In this document: in pieces, positions 42,500 to 50,406 of the stretch
How the letters are laid out: each line of letters starts with the position of its first letter
Numbering within the stretch: position 1 is the first letter of the stretch
Origin: Terriglobales bacterium
GTDB taxonomy: Bacteria > Acidobacteriota > Terriglobia > Terriglobales > Acidobacteriaceae
Direction of reading: 5' to 3'
Assembly: GCA_035624455.1 (NCBI GenBank)
Contig: DASPRM010000164.1
Coordinates: forward strand, 1-64,000
Length of the DNA: 64,000 bases
Program-made: the position numbers and the translations under genes
The notes under the pieces: model-generated
What the model saw: only the letters and a program-made list of their open reading frames with translations
What the model was told of the DNA's origin: nothing
The model's database searches: none

Positions 42500-43378
42500 T
42501 CATCGTTCTTGCGACAATCTTTTCCTCACATTGACCTGCAGATCGCGGACATCAGCCTCCATCGCCTCGTCTGCCTGCCGCCGGCTCATGCCTCGCTTTA
42601 CGAGCCCCTCCCGGACTGCTTTCCTCAATGTTTTCGCCAACTTATCAAGGCGGCGGCTGGCGGTGGCCTCGTGGAAGCCCATCATTCTCCCAATCTCCGC
42701 CAGGGTCCTGCCGTCCAGGTAATAGGCGGCCAGGAGCATTCGATCCTCCGGGGAAACATTCGCCAGAGCCTCATCCACCGCACCCTCCAGACGTTCATCG
42801 ACGTGTGCAACTGGCTCAGCTGCAGGGGCTGCGACAACGAACTGATGTGACTCCTCTTCCTGTTCTTCCAGGCTGACCAGTCGACGCTGGCCGCGGTAGC
42901 GATTCACGAACTCCTGCGCCAGCACCGTCCGCAACCAGCCTTCCAGCGAGCCTCGTCCGGTATAGGACGTCAGCTTCGAAGGCCGTTCCCCTTCGCGCGT
43001 GGTCATCCCGTAGAGGTCGGCGTAAATGGAATCAGCCAGATCCCGCGCCTGCGATTCCTCATGCGTGATCGCGCGCGCCGAGTCGTAGAGCTTCTCGCGG
43101 AAACGCGTCAGGAAGTGCTCCCAAGCTGATTCGTTGCCTGCCGCGCAGGCCCGCGCCAGCGCCAGGTCTTCCACCCGCAGCGTACCCAACAACTCGCGGA
43201 CATCTTGTTGGCTGGCCTCGGCAGAGAGGGTTTTCGCTGAAACTTCCCCCAGAAAGACCGTAAATTCTTCAATCGTAAGGCCAAACTTGGCTCCTGCGCT
43301 GCGCTCAAACAGCTCCCCAACCAGCTTCTCCAGGCCAACCAGGAGTGCCCCGGGCGCAACTTGAGAACCGCCACTCAT
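42500..43378 (-). CDS. RNA polymerase ECF-type sigma factor
   Basis: The 292-residue protein has sigma-70 region 2 (RACAAGNESAWEHFLTRF, ARDLADSIYADLYGM, GSLEGWLRTVLAQEFVNRYR) and region 4 (DEALANVSPEDRMLLAAYYLDG, LAEIGRMMGFHEATASRRLDKLAKTL). About 75 extra residues lie before region 2 (FERSAGAKFGLTIEEFTVFLG), a likely regulatory or partner-binding extension. It directs transcription of an unknown regulon, probably held by the neighbouring anti-sigma. Confidence 0.85.
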   Translation of the reverse strand: MSGGSQVAPGALLVGLEKLVGELFERSAGAKFGLTIEEFTVFLGEVSAKTLSAEASQQDVRELLGTLRVEDLALARACAAGNESAWEHFLTRFREKLYDSARAITHEESQARDLADSIYADLYGMTTREGERPSKLTSYTGRGSLEGWLRTVLAQEFVNRYRGQRRLVSLEEQEEESHQFVVAAPAAEPVAHVDERLEGAVDEALANVSPEDRMLLAAYYLDGRTLAEIGRMMGFHEATASRRLDKLAKTLRKAVREGLVKRGMSRRQADEAMEADVRDLQVNVRKRLSQER

Positions 43379-43537
43379 AAATTTATTTGGGATGGTATCA
43401 ATTTTCGATGCAAGGAACTGAACATTCGACGTTCTCTGTCCAGAGAGAGAAAGCCGGAAACGGCAAAAAAGATCAAAAGGACCGGGTTGCTCTCCTCCTT
43501 GAGTTATCCGGTTCGGCCATGCGACAGCTCAGCAAAC

Positions 43538-43566
43538 GCCCCTGGTAATGCGGACCAGGGGCTTTT
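43538..43566 (+). terminator. Orphan rho-independent terminator
   Basis: GCCCCTGGT (43538-43546) pairs perfectly with ACCAGGGGC (43554-43562) around a 7-nt loop, then TTTTGCTTT. No annotated rightward gene precedes it within 2.6 kb, so it may end an unannotated small RNA. Confidence 0.6.
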
Positions 43567-43611
43567 GCTTTGGGTCGAAAAAGTCCTTCCAATCTGCGGC
43601 CGAGTCTCCTA

Positions 43612-43647
43612 TTGGCCAATTTGCAAGCCTTGGCTAATTTGCAGGCC
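43612..43647. repeat. 18-bp imperfect tandem repeat
   Basis: TTGGCCAATTTGCAAGCC is followed at once by TTGGCTAATTTGCAGGCC, two mismatches in 18. It lies upstream of the Spy-like gene. Confidence 0.7.
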
Positions 43648-43807
43648 CCTGATCTGTCAGTTTTTCCAGTTTGCACTTCCATTGAATTTTCCGTACCTTG
43701 TCCCGAGCATCGGCGGAGAGCAATACGGAACTCGCAACCCTGAGCCTTGAGCCCAACATCGCCGCCAATCCCTGAGACTTCGCGTTAAATCTTCGGAGGA
43801 GACCACA

Positions 43808-44344
43808 ATGCAGAAGAAGGCTTTGCTAGCTGCCCTGGTTGTCAGCGTACTTTTCGTGTGCGACTTATCCATGTCTGCCCAGGCCACCCAGAAGCCTGCG
43901 GCGCCCCCCGCTTCTGGCGCAAACACACAACCGAGCAATGTTAGGGACCAAGATATCGAAATGCTCCGCGCCGACTTACGTTCGCAGCGCAAGCAGATTG
44001 TCGCGCTCAACCTGCCCCTCACCGCCGACGAAGCCACCAAGTTCTGGCCTATCTTTGACCAGTACCGCAAGGAAGCTATCAAACCCAATGACGAACGCTG
44101 GGCGGTGATCAAGGAATATGCAGACAACTACACCACCATGACCGATGTGCAAGCGCAGGATTACCTGAAGCGAGCGAACGCCGTTGACGAGCAACTCCTC
44201 GCTTTACGTATGAAATACGTTCCGCTGTTTGAGAAAGTCATCTCACCTAAGAAAACTGCCCTGTTCTACCAGATCGATCGCCGCATCGACCTGCTGATCA
44301 ATTTGCAATTATCCAGCGTGATCCCCATGGTCGAACCCAAGTAG
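43808..44344 (+). CDS. Exported helical protein, Spy/CpxP-like
   Basis: The 178-residue protein has a strong ribosome site (GGAGGA, 8 nt before ATG) and a signal peptide (KKALLAALVVSVLFVCDLS). The mature chain is helical: VRDQDIEMLRADLRSQRKQIVALN, LPLTADEATKFWPIFDQYRKEA, then KRANAVDEQLLALRMKYVPLFEKVISPKKT. This resembles periplasmic Spy/CpxP-type chaperone-like proteins with a relaxed LTxxQ motif. It may guard periplasmic proteins; that is inferred. Confidence 0.6.
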   Translation: MQKKALLAALVVSVLFVCDLSMSAQATQKPAAPPASGANTQPSNVRDQDIEMLRADLRSQRKQIVALNLPLTADEATKFWPIFDQYRKEAIKPNDERWAVIKEYADNYTTMTDVQAQDYLKRANAVDEQLLALRMKYVPLFEKVISPKKTALFYQIDRRIDLLINLQLSSVIPMVEPK

Positions 44345-44363
44345 GCGGACCGGCGGCATTTGT

Positions 44364-44395
44364 CAGGGCAGCGCATCGCAAGAGGCACTGCCCTG
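44364..44395 (+). terminator. Possible terminator of the Spy-like gene
   Basis: CAGGGCAG and CTGCCCTG form an 8-bp stem with a 16-nt loop, followed by TTGCTATT. The T-run is weak. Confidence 0.4.
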
Positions 44396-44428
44396 TTGCT
44401 ATTGAGACCGCCGCACGCCCCTCCCCAT

Positions 44429-44497
44429 TGCCATCCCGACCAAGCGAGTGAGGTCGCCCGCAGGCGATCCCATCGCGCGTGGAGGGACCTGCTTCTC
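44429..44497 (+). repeat. Copy of the GAGGGACCTGC element
   Basis: ACCAAGCGAGTGAGGTCGCC leads to GGAGGGACCTGCTTCTCC, the diverged end motif of the dispersed element. It lies in the gap before the DUF4386 gene. Confidence 0.45.
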
Positions 44498-44571
44498 CCC
44501 TGAAAACTCCGCCAGAAAGAAAAGCCGTAATATCCCCGCCTCGCGCTCGTCTGACTGTAAAGGAGGGGCGT

Positions 44572-45288
44572 ATGACTTCGCTCAGCAGGAACGCCCGCGT
44601 GGCGGGGCTCCTATACATTTTGGCCTCCGCAGTTGGCGTGGTACGCCTCATGTACATTCCCAGCGCCCTGTTTGTGCGCGGAAACGCGGCGGCAACGGCC
44701 AACAACATCGCTGCCCACGAGTCGCTCTTCCGCTGGGGCATCGTGAGCTCCCTGGTCGGCGCGATCCTGTGGCTCTTCGTCCCCTTAGCTCTTTATCGGT
44801 TGTTCAAGGAAGTTGACCAGACACTCGCCGTGCTGATGGTGATCCTCGGCAGCTTGATGCAAACACCTCTGTACGTGGTCAACACCGTGACCGACGCAGC
44901 CGCCCTGCTATTCGCTCGCGGGGCCGATTTCCTGTCAATTTTCGACAAGCCGCAGCGCGATGCCTTTGTCCGGCTGTTCCTCAACCTGCATCACCAGCTT
45001 GACCTCGCCAACCTGGCGTTCGCGGGCCTGTGGCTCTTCCCCTTCGGGCTGCTGGTCTACAGGTCGCGATTTCTGCCGCGCGTTCTGGGCGTCTGGCTCA
45101 TGATCGCCTGCTTCGCATGGCTGACCTTCAGCCTTTCAGGATTATTGTTCCCAGGCTCCGAGGACAAGGTGCTTGCCATCACTCAACCTGTGGTGCTGGG
45201 AGAGCTGGTCGTTATGCTCTGGCTGGTGCTCATGGGCGCCGGACCGAAGACCTTAGCAGGCCCGTCGCCACTCACAGCGGCGGGTTAG
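44572..45288 (+). CDS. DUF4386-type membrane protein
   Basis: The protein has about 238 residues. ATG 44572 is preceded by AGGAGG. It has six or more hydrophobic segments (VAGLLYILASAVGVVRLMYIP, WGIVSSLVGAILWLFVPLALY, LAVLMVILGSLMQTPLYVV, LGVWLMIACFAWLTFSLSG). The pattern matches DUF4386, an integral membrane family of unknown role. Confidence 0.78.
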   Translation: MTSLSRNARVAGLLYILASAVGVVRLMYIPSALFVRGNAAATANNIAAHESLFRWGIVSSLVGAILWLFVPLALYRLFKEVDQTLAVLMVILGSLMQTPLYVVNTVTDAAALLFARGADFLSIFDKPQRDAFVRLFLNLHHQLDLANLAFAGLWLFPFGLLVYRSRFLPRVLGVWLMIACFAWLTFSLSGLLFPGSEDKVLAITQPVVLGELVVMLWLVLMGAGPKTLAGPSPLTAAG

Positions 45289-45340
45289 CCAGCCTATGCA
45301 GCACGGACCGATAAGCATCGCTGGCAGTAAAGGAGTCTTT

Positions 45341-45832
45341 ATGCTGAAAAATCCTTCACTTCTCTTAGTTCTGTTACTTCTTGCGACGACTGCCTTTTGC
45401 CAAACTCAGCCTCCAAGCGAGCAGGAGAAAAACAAGACTGTTGCCCGACTGTTCCTCGAAGACGTACTGGGCCAGGGAAGGCTTGACCAGTATTCGGACT
45501 CGCACACAGCCGATTTTGTGGCCCACGGAACTGACCGGGACTTCAGTCTGGCTGAAGACATGGCGGCAGCGCGTGAAGAACGCACAGCGATGCCGGACAT
45601 GCAGATGGCGGTTAACCGTATGGTCGCCGAGGGGGATTTGGTTGCCGTGCATTGGACGGCGTGGGGTACGAACACGCAGCCGGGAATGGGGCTTCCCGCG
45701 ACCGGCAAAAAGATTAAAGTTTCGGGAATAACCATCTTCCGCTTCAAGGCAGCAAAGATTTCTGAAGAGTGGAGCGCCTGGAACATGCTTTCGGTGTTAA
45801 AGCAGGCTGGCCTCTTTCCTCCGAACCCATAA
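45341..45832 (+). CDS. Exported SnoaL/ester-cyclase-like protein
   Basis: The protein has about 163 residues. ATG 45341 has AAGGAG at 5 nt spacing. A signal peptide (LKNPSLLLVLLLLATTAFC) precedes an NTF2-like domain: NKTVARLFLEDVLGQGRLDQY, FVAHGTDRDFSLAEDM, MPDMQMAVNRMVAEGDLVAVHW and a predicted fold end (KISEEWSAWNMLSVL), resembling the SnoaL polyketide-cyclase-like family. Export makes a polyketide role unlikely; the substrate is unknown. It probably forms a pair with the DUF4386 gene 52 bp upstream. Confidence 0.75.
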   Translation: MLKNPSLLLVLLLLATTAFCQTQPPSEQEKNKTVARLFLEDVLGQGRLDQYSDSHTADFVAHGTDRDFSLAEDMAAAREERTAMPDMQMAVNRMVAEGDLVAVHWTAWGTNTQPGMGLPATGKKIKVSGITIFRFKAAKISEEWSAWNMLSVLKQAGLFPPNP

Positions 45833-45859
45833 GCTGGACAGGGCGTTCGGGGTAACTGA

Positions 45860-46054
45860 GGGCTGCGCTTGCTGCGAGCCTTCGGTGATATCGCCGCCTC
45901 GACGCCTGATCCGAGGTACCGGAGGATACTCGCGGAGCACGGAATGCGGACGGTGGCAGGCTGCGCCGAGAAGCTCGGCGAAGAGGAACTCAGAGAGTTG
46001 CGCGCTCGCCAAGCCACGCTGGAGGGCCTCGCTGCGAATTCGGAGTTGGCGTAA
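45860..46054 (+). pseudogene. Possible gene remnant, C-terminal end of a DUF2254-like protein
   Basis: An open frame after a stop at 45857 reads LRLLRAFGDIAASTPDPR, RRILAEHGMRTVAG, ending near EGLAANSELA. The wording resembles the helical C-terminus of DUF2254 membrane proteins, but the rest is absent. It has no credible start or ribosome site, so a decayed end is the best guess. Confidence 0.25.
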
Positions 46055-46131
46055 CATCCCACTACACAAGTAATTCCACACGAGATCTAAAACCGGCTAG
46101 CGTAATATTCCCCACGAACACTCGAATCCTC

Positions 46132-46671
46132 ATGCTCCAACCACTCCAGATCTGCGCCTACGATCCGCATTGGGTTCAGGAATTTGCGGCGGAGCGGGAC
46201 CGCATTGCCCAAGTCCTCGGCGAACTGGCGCGCCGTATCGACCACAACGGCTCGACGGCTGTCCCGGGACTGGAAGCCAAGCCCATCATCGACATTCAGG
46301 TTTCCGTGGAACAGCTGCAGCCTATCGCTGCTTACGGCGAGCCGTTCGCCACCCTCGGTTATGTTCACGTGCCGCACGCTGACGACGCTTTCTGTCCCTT
46401 CTTTCATCGCCCAAAGGACTGGCCGCACACGCACCATGTTCACGTGGTTCAGTCGGGCGGCGAGGAAGAGCGACGCACCCTGGCATTCCGTGATTACTTG
46501 CGCGAGCACAGCGATACCGCAAGGCAATACGCCGCTCTCAAGAAAGCGCTGGCCACTCTGGCCGACGCCGCAGACTCTTCATCTCGTGAAAAATACGCGA
46601 ATGCAAAAAGCGAATTTATTGAGCGGGTGATTCAGATCGCGCTGGCCGCGGGATATCCCCGCGGGTTGTGA
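46132..46671 (+). CDS. GrpB family (UPF0157) nucleotidyltransferase-fold protein
   Basis: The 179-residue protein has YDPHWVQEFAAERDRI, the nucleotidyltransferase-type HNGSTAVPGLEAKPIIDIQV, then KDWPHTHHVHVVQSGGEEE and LAFRDYLREHSDTARQYAALK. It matches the GrpB/UPF0157 family, whose biochemical role is not known. It stands alone. Confidence 0.88.
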   Translation: MLQPLQICAYDPHWVQEFAAERDRIAQVLGELARRIDHNGSTAVPGLEAKPIIDIQVSVEQLQPIAAYGEPFATLGYVHVPHADDAFCPFFHRPKDWPHTHHVHVVQSGGEEERRTLAFRDYLREHSDTARQYAALKKALATLADAADSSSREKYANAKSEFIERVIQIALAAGYPRGL

Positions 46672-46794
46672 CTCATCATCTCTGCCGTCGGCTGCCCGCT
46701 ATGCCAGGTGGTTATCCTTAGTGGAAACGTCCGCTACCAATCCTGTGCGTTCAGCACGATTCTGCTCTCGACAACCATTTCAAATAAACGCCGC

Positions 46795-47868
46795 TCATGC
46801 GTGTTCGTAGAAGCGGAAGAACAGCGATTGCTTGGATACCGGCTGAGTTTTCTCGGTAAGGGCTGCCATCTGTTGCTGGCTGAGCGGGGTGAATTCCCGG
46901 GCCAACTGCACATTTTCCTCGAGCTGGGAGGTAGAGTCGCAGCCGATGATGACGGTACTGACGGGCAGCGAGAGAGAATAATACATAGCCTGACGCATGG
47001 TGATTGTCCCGGGGGTCGGCGCCAGGACCATTCCTTCCCACATGTGTTTCTGTTTCTCGATTGGTGGCGGAGTCCAGCTCGACAGGATGCGCCCTCGCGC
47101 CGGCACCTTCATTCCCACAATGCCCATTCGCTTCTCGACGGCCAGGGGCAGCAATTGATCCGAAAAGCTGTAGTGATGAGGATCGGCAGCATTCACAGCC
47201 ATCAGAATCGTGTCGAATGGGTAACGATGGATGGCCGCGATGAGCGGTTCGGGCCGGAAGTGCCCGGTGATACCAAGATAGCGCACGATCTTCTGGTCGC
47301 GAGCCTGAAGCAAAGCCTCCATGGCGCCGCCCTTGGCGAAGATCTTGTCGATTTCCCCCATCGTCCCTATGTCGTGCAGTTGCCAAATATCGATGCGGTC
47401 GGTTTGCAACAGTTTCAGCGAGGTTTCGAGCATACGCATTGAACCGTCGCGTGTACGGTCAATTGTCTTTGTCGCCACAAACGTCTCGGCTCGGCGGCGT
47501 TTCATTACCTTTCCGATGTATTGCTCGCTCCAACGCTCAGGACCACCGTATATGGAAGACGTGTCAATGTAATTCACACCGAGATCCAGGGCCTTCTCGA
47601 TGATGGGGACCGCGATCTCCTCGTTGTGCGGACGTTCAAGGGCGGCCTGTCCGCCTAGACTGAAGATGCCGACCTTGTAGCCAGTTTTCCCCAGATTGCG
47701 AGTTGGCATGCCATTACGGCCTCGCGAATCGGCTTGTACCGCTCCCGCCGCGGTAGCCACCTTCGGAAAAGCCGACGACCCGATTACCGCGGCTGTCATC
47801 GCGCCACTTGACTTTAGAAATGTCCGACGGCTGCTTTGGGATGGCTCGTTAGCCCTGTCTTTCTTCAT
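46795..47868 (-). CDS. Tat-exported aldo/keto reductase
   Basis: The 357-residue protein has a Tat signal (SRRTFLKSSGAMTAAV) and the AKR core: TRNLGKTGYKVGIFSLGG, LDLGVNYIDTSSIYG (catalytic Asp/Tyr), ETFVATKTIDRT (Lys), IDIWQLHDIG (His) and VRYLGITGH. GGAGG precedes ATG. It reduces carbonyl compounds with NADPH, though periplasmic location by Tat would require a different cofactor source, so a cofactor-loaded export is likely. Confidence 0.85.
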   Translation of the reverse strand: MKKDRANEPSQSSRRTFLKSSGAMTAAVIGSSAFPKVATAAGAVQADSRGRNGMPTRNLGKTGYKVGIFSLGGQAALERPHNEEIAVPIIEKALDLGVNYIDTSSIYGGPERWSEQYIGKVMKRRRAETFVATKTIDRTRDGSMRMLETSLKLLQTDRIDIWQLHDIGTMGEIDKIFAKGGAMEALLQARDQKIVRYLGITGHFRPEPLIAAIHRYPFDTILMAVNAADPHHYSFSDQLLPLAVEKRMGIVGMKVPARGRILSSWTPPPIEKQKHMWEGMVLAPTPGTITMRQAMYYSLSLPVSTVIIGCDSTSQLEENVQLAREFTPLSQQQMAALTEKTQPVSKQSLFFRFYEHA

Positions 47869-47949
47869 GGTCGCCCTCCACCAGGGGTCCGGAAGCTCGA
47901 CATCAATGACGCACTTCCAAGCCTTTGCGTCAATGGCTGGCGGCTTGCG

Positions 47950-48408
47950 CTATCGCTGCCGAAAAATTCGGATGTATTCGCTCTCCACGGGGATGGTCTG
48001 GCGACTGCGGCTTACCATCTCATCCACGCTGTAGGGCCACGGCTGCTGGATGAACAATGACATCAGGACGCCGCCCAGCAATCCCACATTCTTGGTGAAG
48101 TTATTCAGATCGTCGGCGAATTGTTGCGGGTTGTTGACGTCAGCCCAAAAATTGTTTACCAGGGGCGTAACGAATACCAGGAAGATGACGATCAGCCAGG
48201 CGCCCACTCGGGGCCAGGCTCCCAGCAGGATACTGGCCCCGCCCAGAAAGATGAGCACGCCGGAGCCGATCACCGCCAACTCGGGCAAAGGATAGCCAGC
48301 CGCCGCTACCATTTCCGCCAACGCCGTGTGGTGTACGAAGTGGTTCAACCCCGATCCCAAAAAGAAGCCACCGAACAAAAGGCGGCCGAGCAGAAGCAGG
48401 ACCTTCAT
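47950..48408 (-). CDS. DoxX family membrane protein
   Basis: The protein has about 152 residues. ATG 48408 (MKVLLLLGRLLFGGFFLGSGL) is preferred to 48432. It has four hydrophobic segments (AVIGSGVLIFLGGASILLGA, VGAWLIVIFLVFVTPLVNNFW, GGVLMSLFIQQPWPYS) and the DoxX hallmark GRLLFGGFFLGSGLNHF. The role of DoxX proteins is poorly defined, with links to sulfur or redox stress. Confidence 0.85.
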   Translation of the reverse strand: MKVLLLLGRLLFGGFFLGSGLNHFVHHTALAEMVAAAGYPLPELAVIGSGVLIFLGGASILLGAWPRVGAWLIVIFLVFVTPLVNNFWADVNNPQQFADDLNNFTKNVGLLGGVLMSLFIQQPWPYSVDEMVSRSRQTIPVESEYIRIFRQR

Positions 48409-48573
48409 GGTGGTCTCTTTTGCGGTGTCCATGAGCTACCCCCGGTGGAGCGAAACTCTACCTCAGCGCCTGGCCATCAGACAATGGGGACCGACCTCAT
48501 AAAATTTAAGCATGTGACCGTAATAATCTGGCGCTTGCCGCCGTCCTCCATGCGTACACCAATGAGGATAAGT

Positions 48574-49470
48574 ATGTCTTGCCTCCGCTTGCTGATTTTG
48601 CTCCTGCTCTCTGCGGCATCGTTTGCGGCCGTCGAATCCAGTTCGCCCCTCACCGCGGACGAAATCATGGCGCGCGTGGCTGCCAACCAGGACCGCGCAG
48701 AAGATCTGCGCAAGAACTACATATATAAACAGCACGTCCACGTGGTCACCCACAAGACCAATGGCAAGCTCATGCGCGAGGAAACCACGGATTACACCGT
48801 GATCCCGATCCCTGATGGCGCCAGGAAAGACTTACAGCTCCTCACTGGCCGTTATCTTCATAAAGGCAAGTATCAGGACTTCAGCGGTGAGCCGCGACCC
48901 GACGCCGACAGCATCGACGCCGAACTGGTCGATTCTTTCCGCGGGGACCTGACCGGGGACATCAGACGAAGACCCGATCATCAACACGGGGTGCACATCA
49001 TTCTGGACGAAGACACTCACACCAAGGACGGCATCGGCGGTGACTTATTTCCACTCACCACCGCACAGCAGAAAAAGTATGAGTTCCGCCTGGTTGGTGA
49101 ACAGATGTTTCAGGGCCGCGAAGCCTACCATATTGCCTTCGGGCCGAAGAACAAGCATGAGATTGACTGGGCAGGCGAAGCCTACATCGACAGACAGGAA
49201 TTTCAGCCCATGCTGGTGTTTACCAAATTATCTCGGCAAATCCCGTTTCCGGTCAGAACTGTGCTCGGTATTGATCTGCCCGGTGTCGGTTTCAGCGTGC
49301 AATACAAGCGCCAGGAGGACGGGGCTTGGTTTCCATCAAGCTTCGGAACCGAATTTCACCTGGAGGTGCTGCACTTTCTCAAGCGGGACATTTCCCTGTC
49401 GCTTGACAACCACGACTTCCAGCACACGCACGTGGACACCAAGATCGAATATGGGGGAGGGTTACGGTAG
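48574..49470 (+). CDS. Exported protein, outer-membrane lipoprotein-sorting-like
   Basis: The protein has about 298 residues. ATG 48574 has GAGG at about 7 nt. A signal peptide (CLRLLILLLLSAASFAAVE) precedes ADEIMARVAANQDRAEDLRKNY, YKQHVHVVTHKTNGKLMREE, FRLVGEQMFQGREAYHIAFGP and GEAYIDRQEFQPMLVFTKLS, a curved beta-sheet pattern like LolA/LolB-type or DUF4292 proteins. The function is unknown. Confidence 0.6.
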   Translation: MSCLRLLILLLLSAASFAAVESSSPLTADEIMARVAANQDRAEDLRKNYIYKQHVHVVTHKTNGKLMREETTDYTVIPIPDGARKDLQLLTGRYLHKGKYQDFSGEPRPDADSIDAELVDSFRGDLTGDIRRRPDHQHGVHIILDEDTHTKDGIGGDLFPLTTAQQKKYEFRLVGEQMFQGREAYHIAFGPKNKHEIDWAGEAYIDRQEFQPMLVFTKLSRQIPFPVRTVLGIDLPGVGFSVQYKRQEDGAWFPSSFGTEFHLEVLHFLKRDISLSLDNHDFQHTHVDTKIEYGGGLR

Positions 49471-49544
49471 GGCAGCTTCCAGAAGTTGACCGGGGCGCCT
49501 GCGGGCTAGCTTCGTGGAATGCTCTCGACCTGAGCAGACATGCT

Positions 49545-50171
49545 CTAGTTCGCGGCCGCTTTGCACGTGTCGCTTCCCAAGCCCGTCAACTGCACTGCCA
49601 TGATGGCCACCTTGACCGCGCGCGTGCGCATCTGCTCCAGGGTGGTGCTGATTTCCGGCGAGCCCAGCGGAAGATTGGCGGTGTCACGGCGCATCTCCAG
49701 CAGGTCGTGCCGCTCACGTTCCACTTTGAACTGCAGCTCCTGCGTCAGTGACTTATCAGCCTCGGCGTCCTGCTTGCCGGATTTCTTCTCGGCGCAATTC
49801 TGCGTTTTCACGCGTGCAAACAGGTCTTGCCACTCACGATCGTCGGAAACGGCATCGACAGCATTGGCGAACGTCTCGCTCCAACCGGCTTCGTTCTCGT
49901 GAACTCCCAACCCTGTCTTTACTTTCTCCTCACAACTCTTGTCGCAACCTGCGATCTGGCCTTCGCTCGCGGAGGCACGCGTCTTCTGACGCAAATCAGT
50001 CATATCCTCGTCGGTCAGCACGCGATGCGTGCCAGCGGCTTTCGCCTTGCTCTCGGCAGCAACATCTCCCAGCGATTGCGCCCTGCAATTCGTAGTCACA
50101 CCAAATCCAACCGCGCACAGCAGGCCTGCCAATAACGTGCTCTTACCTACAGCCACCAGTGTTCGTCCCAT
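49545..50171 (-). CDS. Exported protein with the SLGDVAAES motif
   Basis: The protein has about 208 residues. ATG 50171 is preferred (AGGGG upstream), followed by a signal peptide (STLLAGLLCAVGFG). The mature N-terminus carries SLGDVAAESKAKAAGTHRVL then TDEDM, a short motif also present in the divergent gene 50407-52011. A helical remainder contains four Cys (AGCDKSC, NCAEK, DTCKAA). The function is unknown. Confidence 0.6.
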   Translation of the reverse strand: MGRTLVAVGKSTLLAGLLCAVGFGVTTNCRAQSLGDVAAESKAKAAGTHRVLTDEDMTDLRQKTRASASEGQIAGCDKSCEEKVKTGLGVHENEAGWSETFANAVDAVSDDREWQDLFARVKTQNCAEKKSGKQDAEADKSLTQELQFKVERERHDLLEMRRDTANLPLGSPEISTTLEQMRTRAVKVAIMAVQLTGLGSDTCKAAAN

Positions 50172-50406
50172 TGGTCCCCTCATTTTCTATTTTCTTGCTT
50201 GCGGAAGTAGAGCATTGATCGGACCTGCGAGCCTAGTTACCGACGTACTCGCGTCTTGCGTTTTGCCTGATTTCTTGCGGGTTTCCAGGGGAGAAATTGC
50301 TGATGAGCCCCTGTTACCGAAGACGCAGTCCGCGAGTAATTATCGGTAGTCGGCGCCCCGCCCTATGATGCGGCTGAGACCCGCAATTCCGGAGCGACGA
50401 CAAAAA

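Larger units (their letters stand above)
43379..43807. other. 429-bp gap with orphan terminator and tandem repeat
   Basis: It lies divergent between the ECF sigma gene and the Spy-like gene. It contains a strong rightward terminator (43538-43562) with no gene before it, and an 18-bp imperfect tandem repeat (43612-43647). A small RNA or leader read rightward from near 43380 is possible. Confidence 0.45.

Noticed and set aside
48121-48573. N-terminal extension of the exported gene 48574-49470
   Set aside because: The extension lies antisense to the DoxX gene; the inner ATG has a ribosome site and starts a signal peptide.
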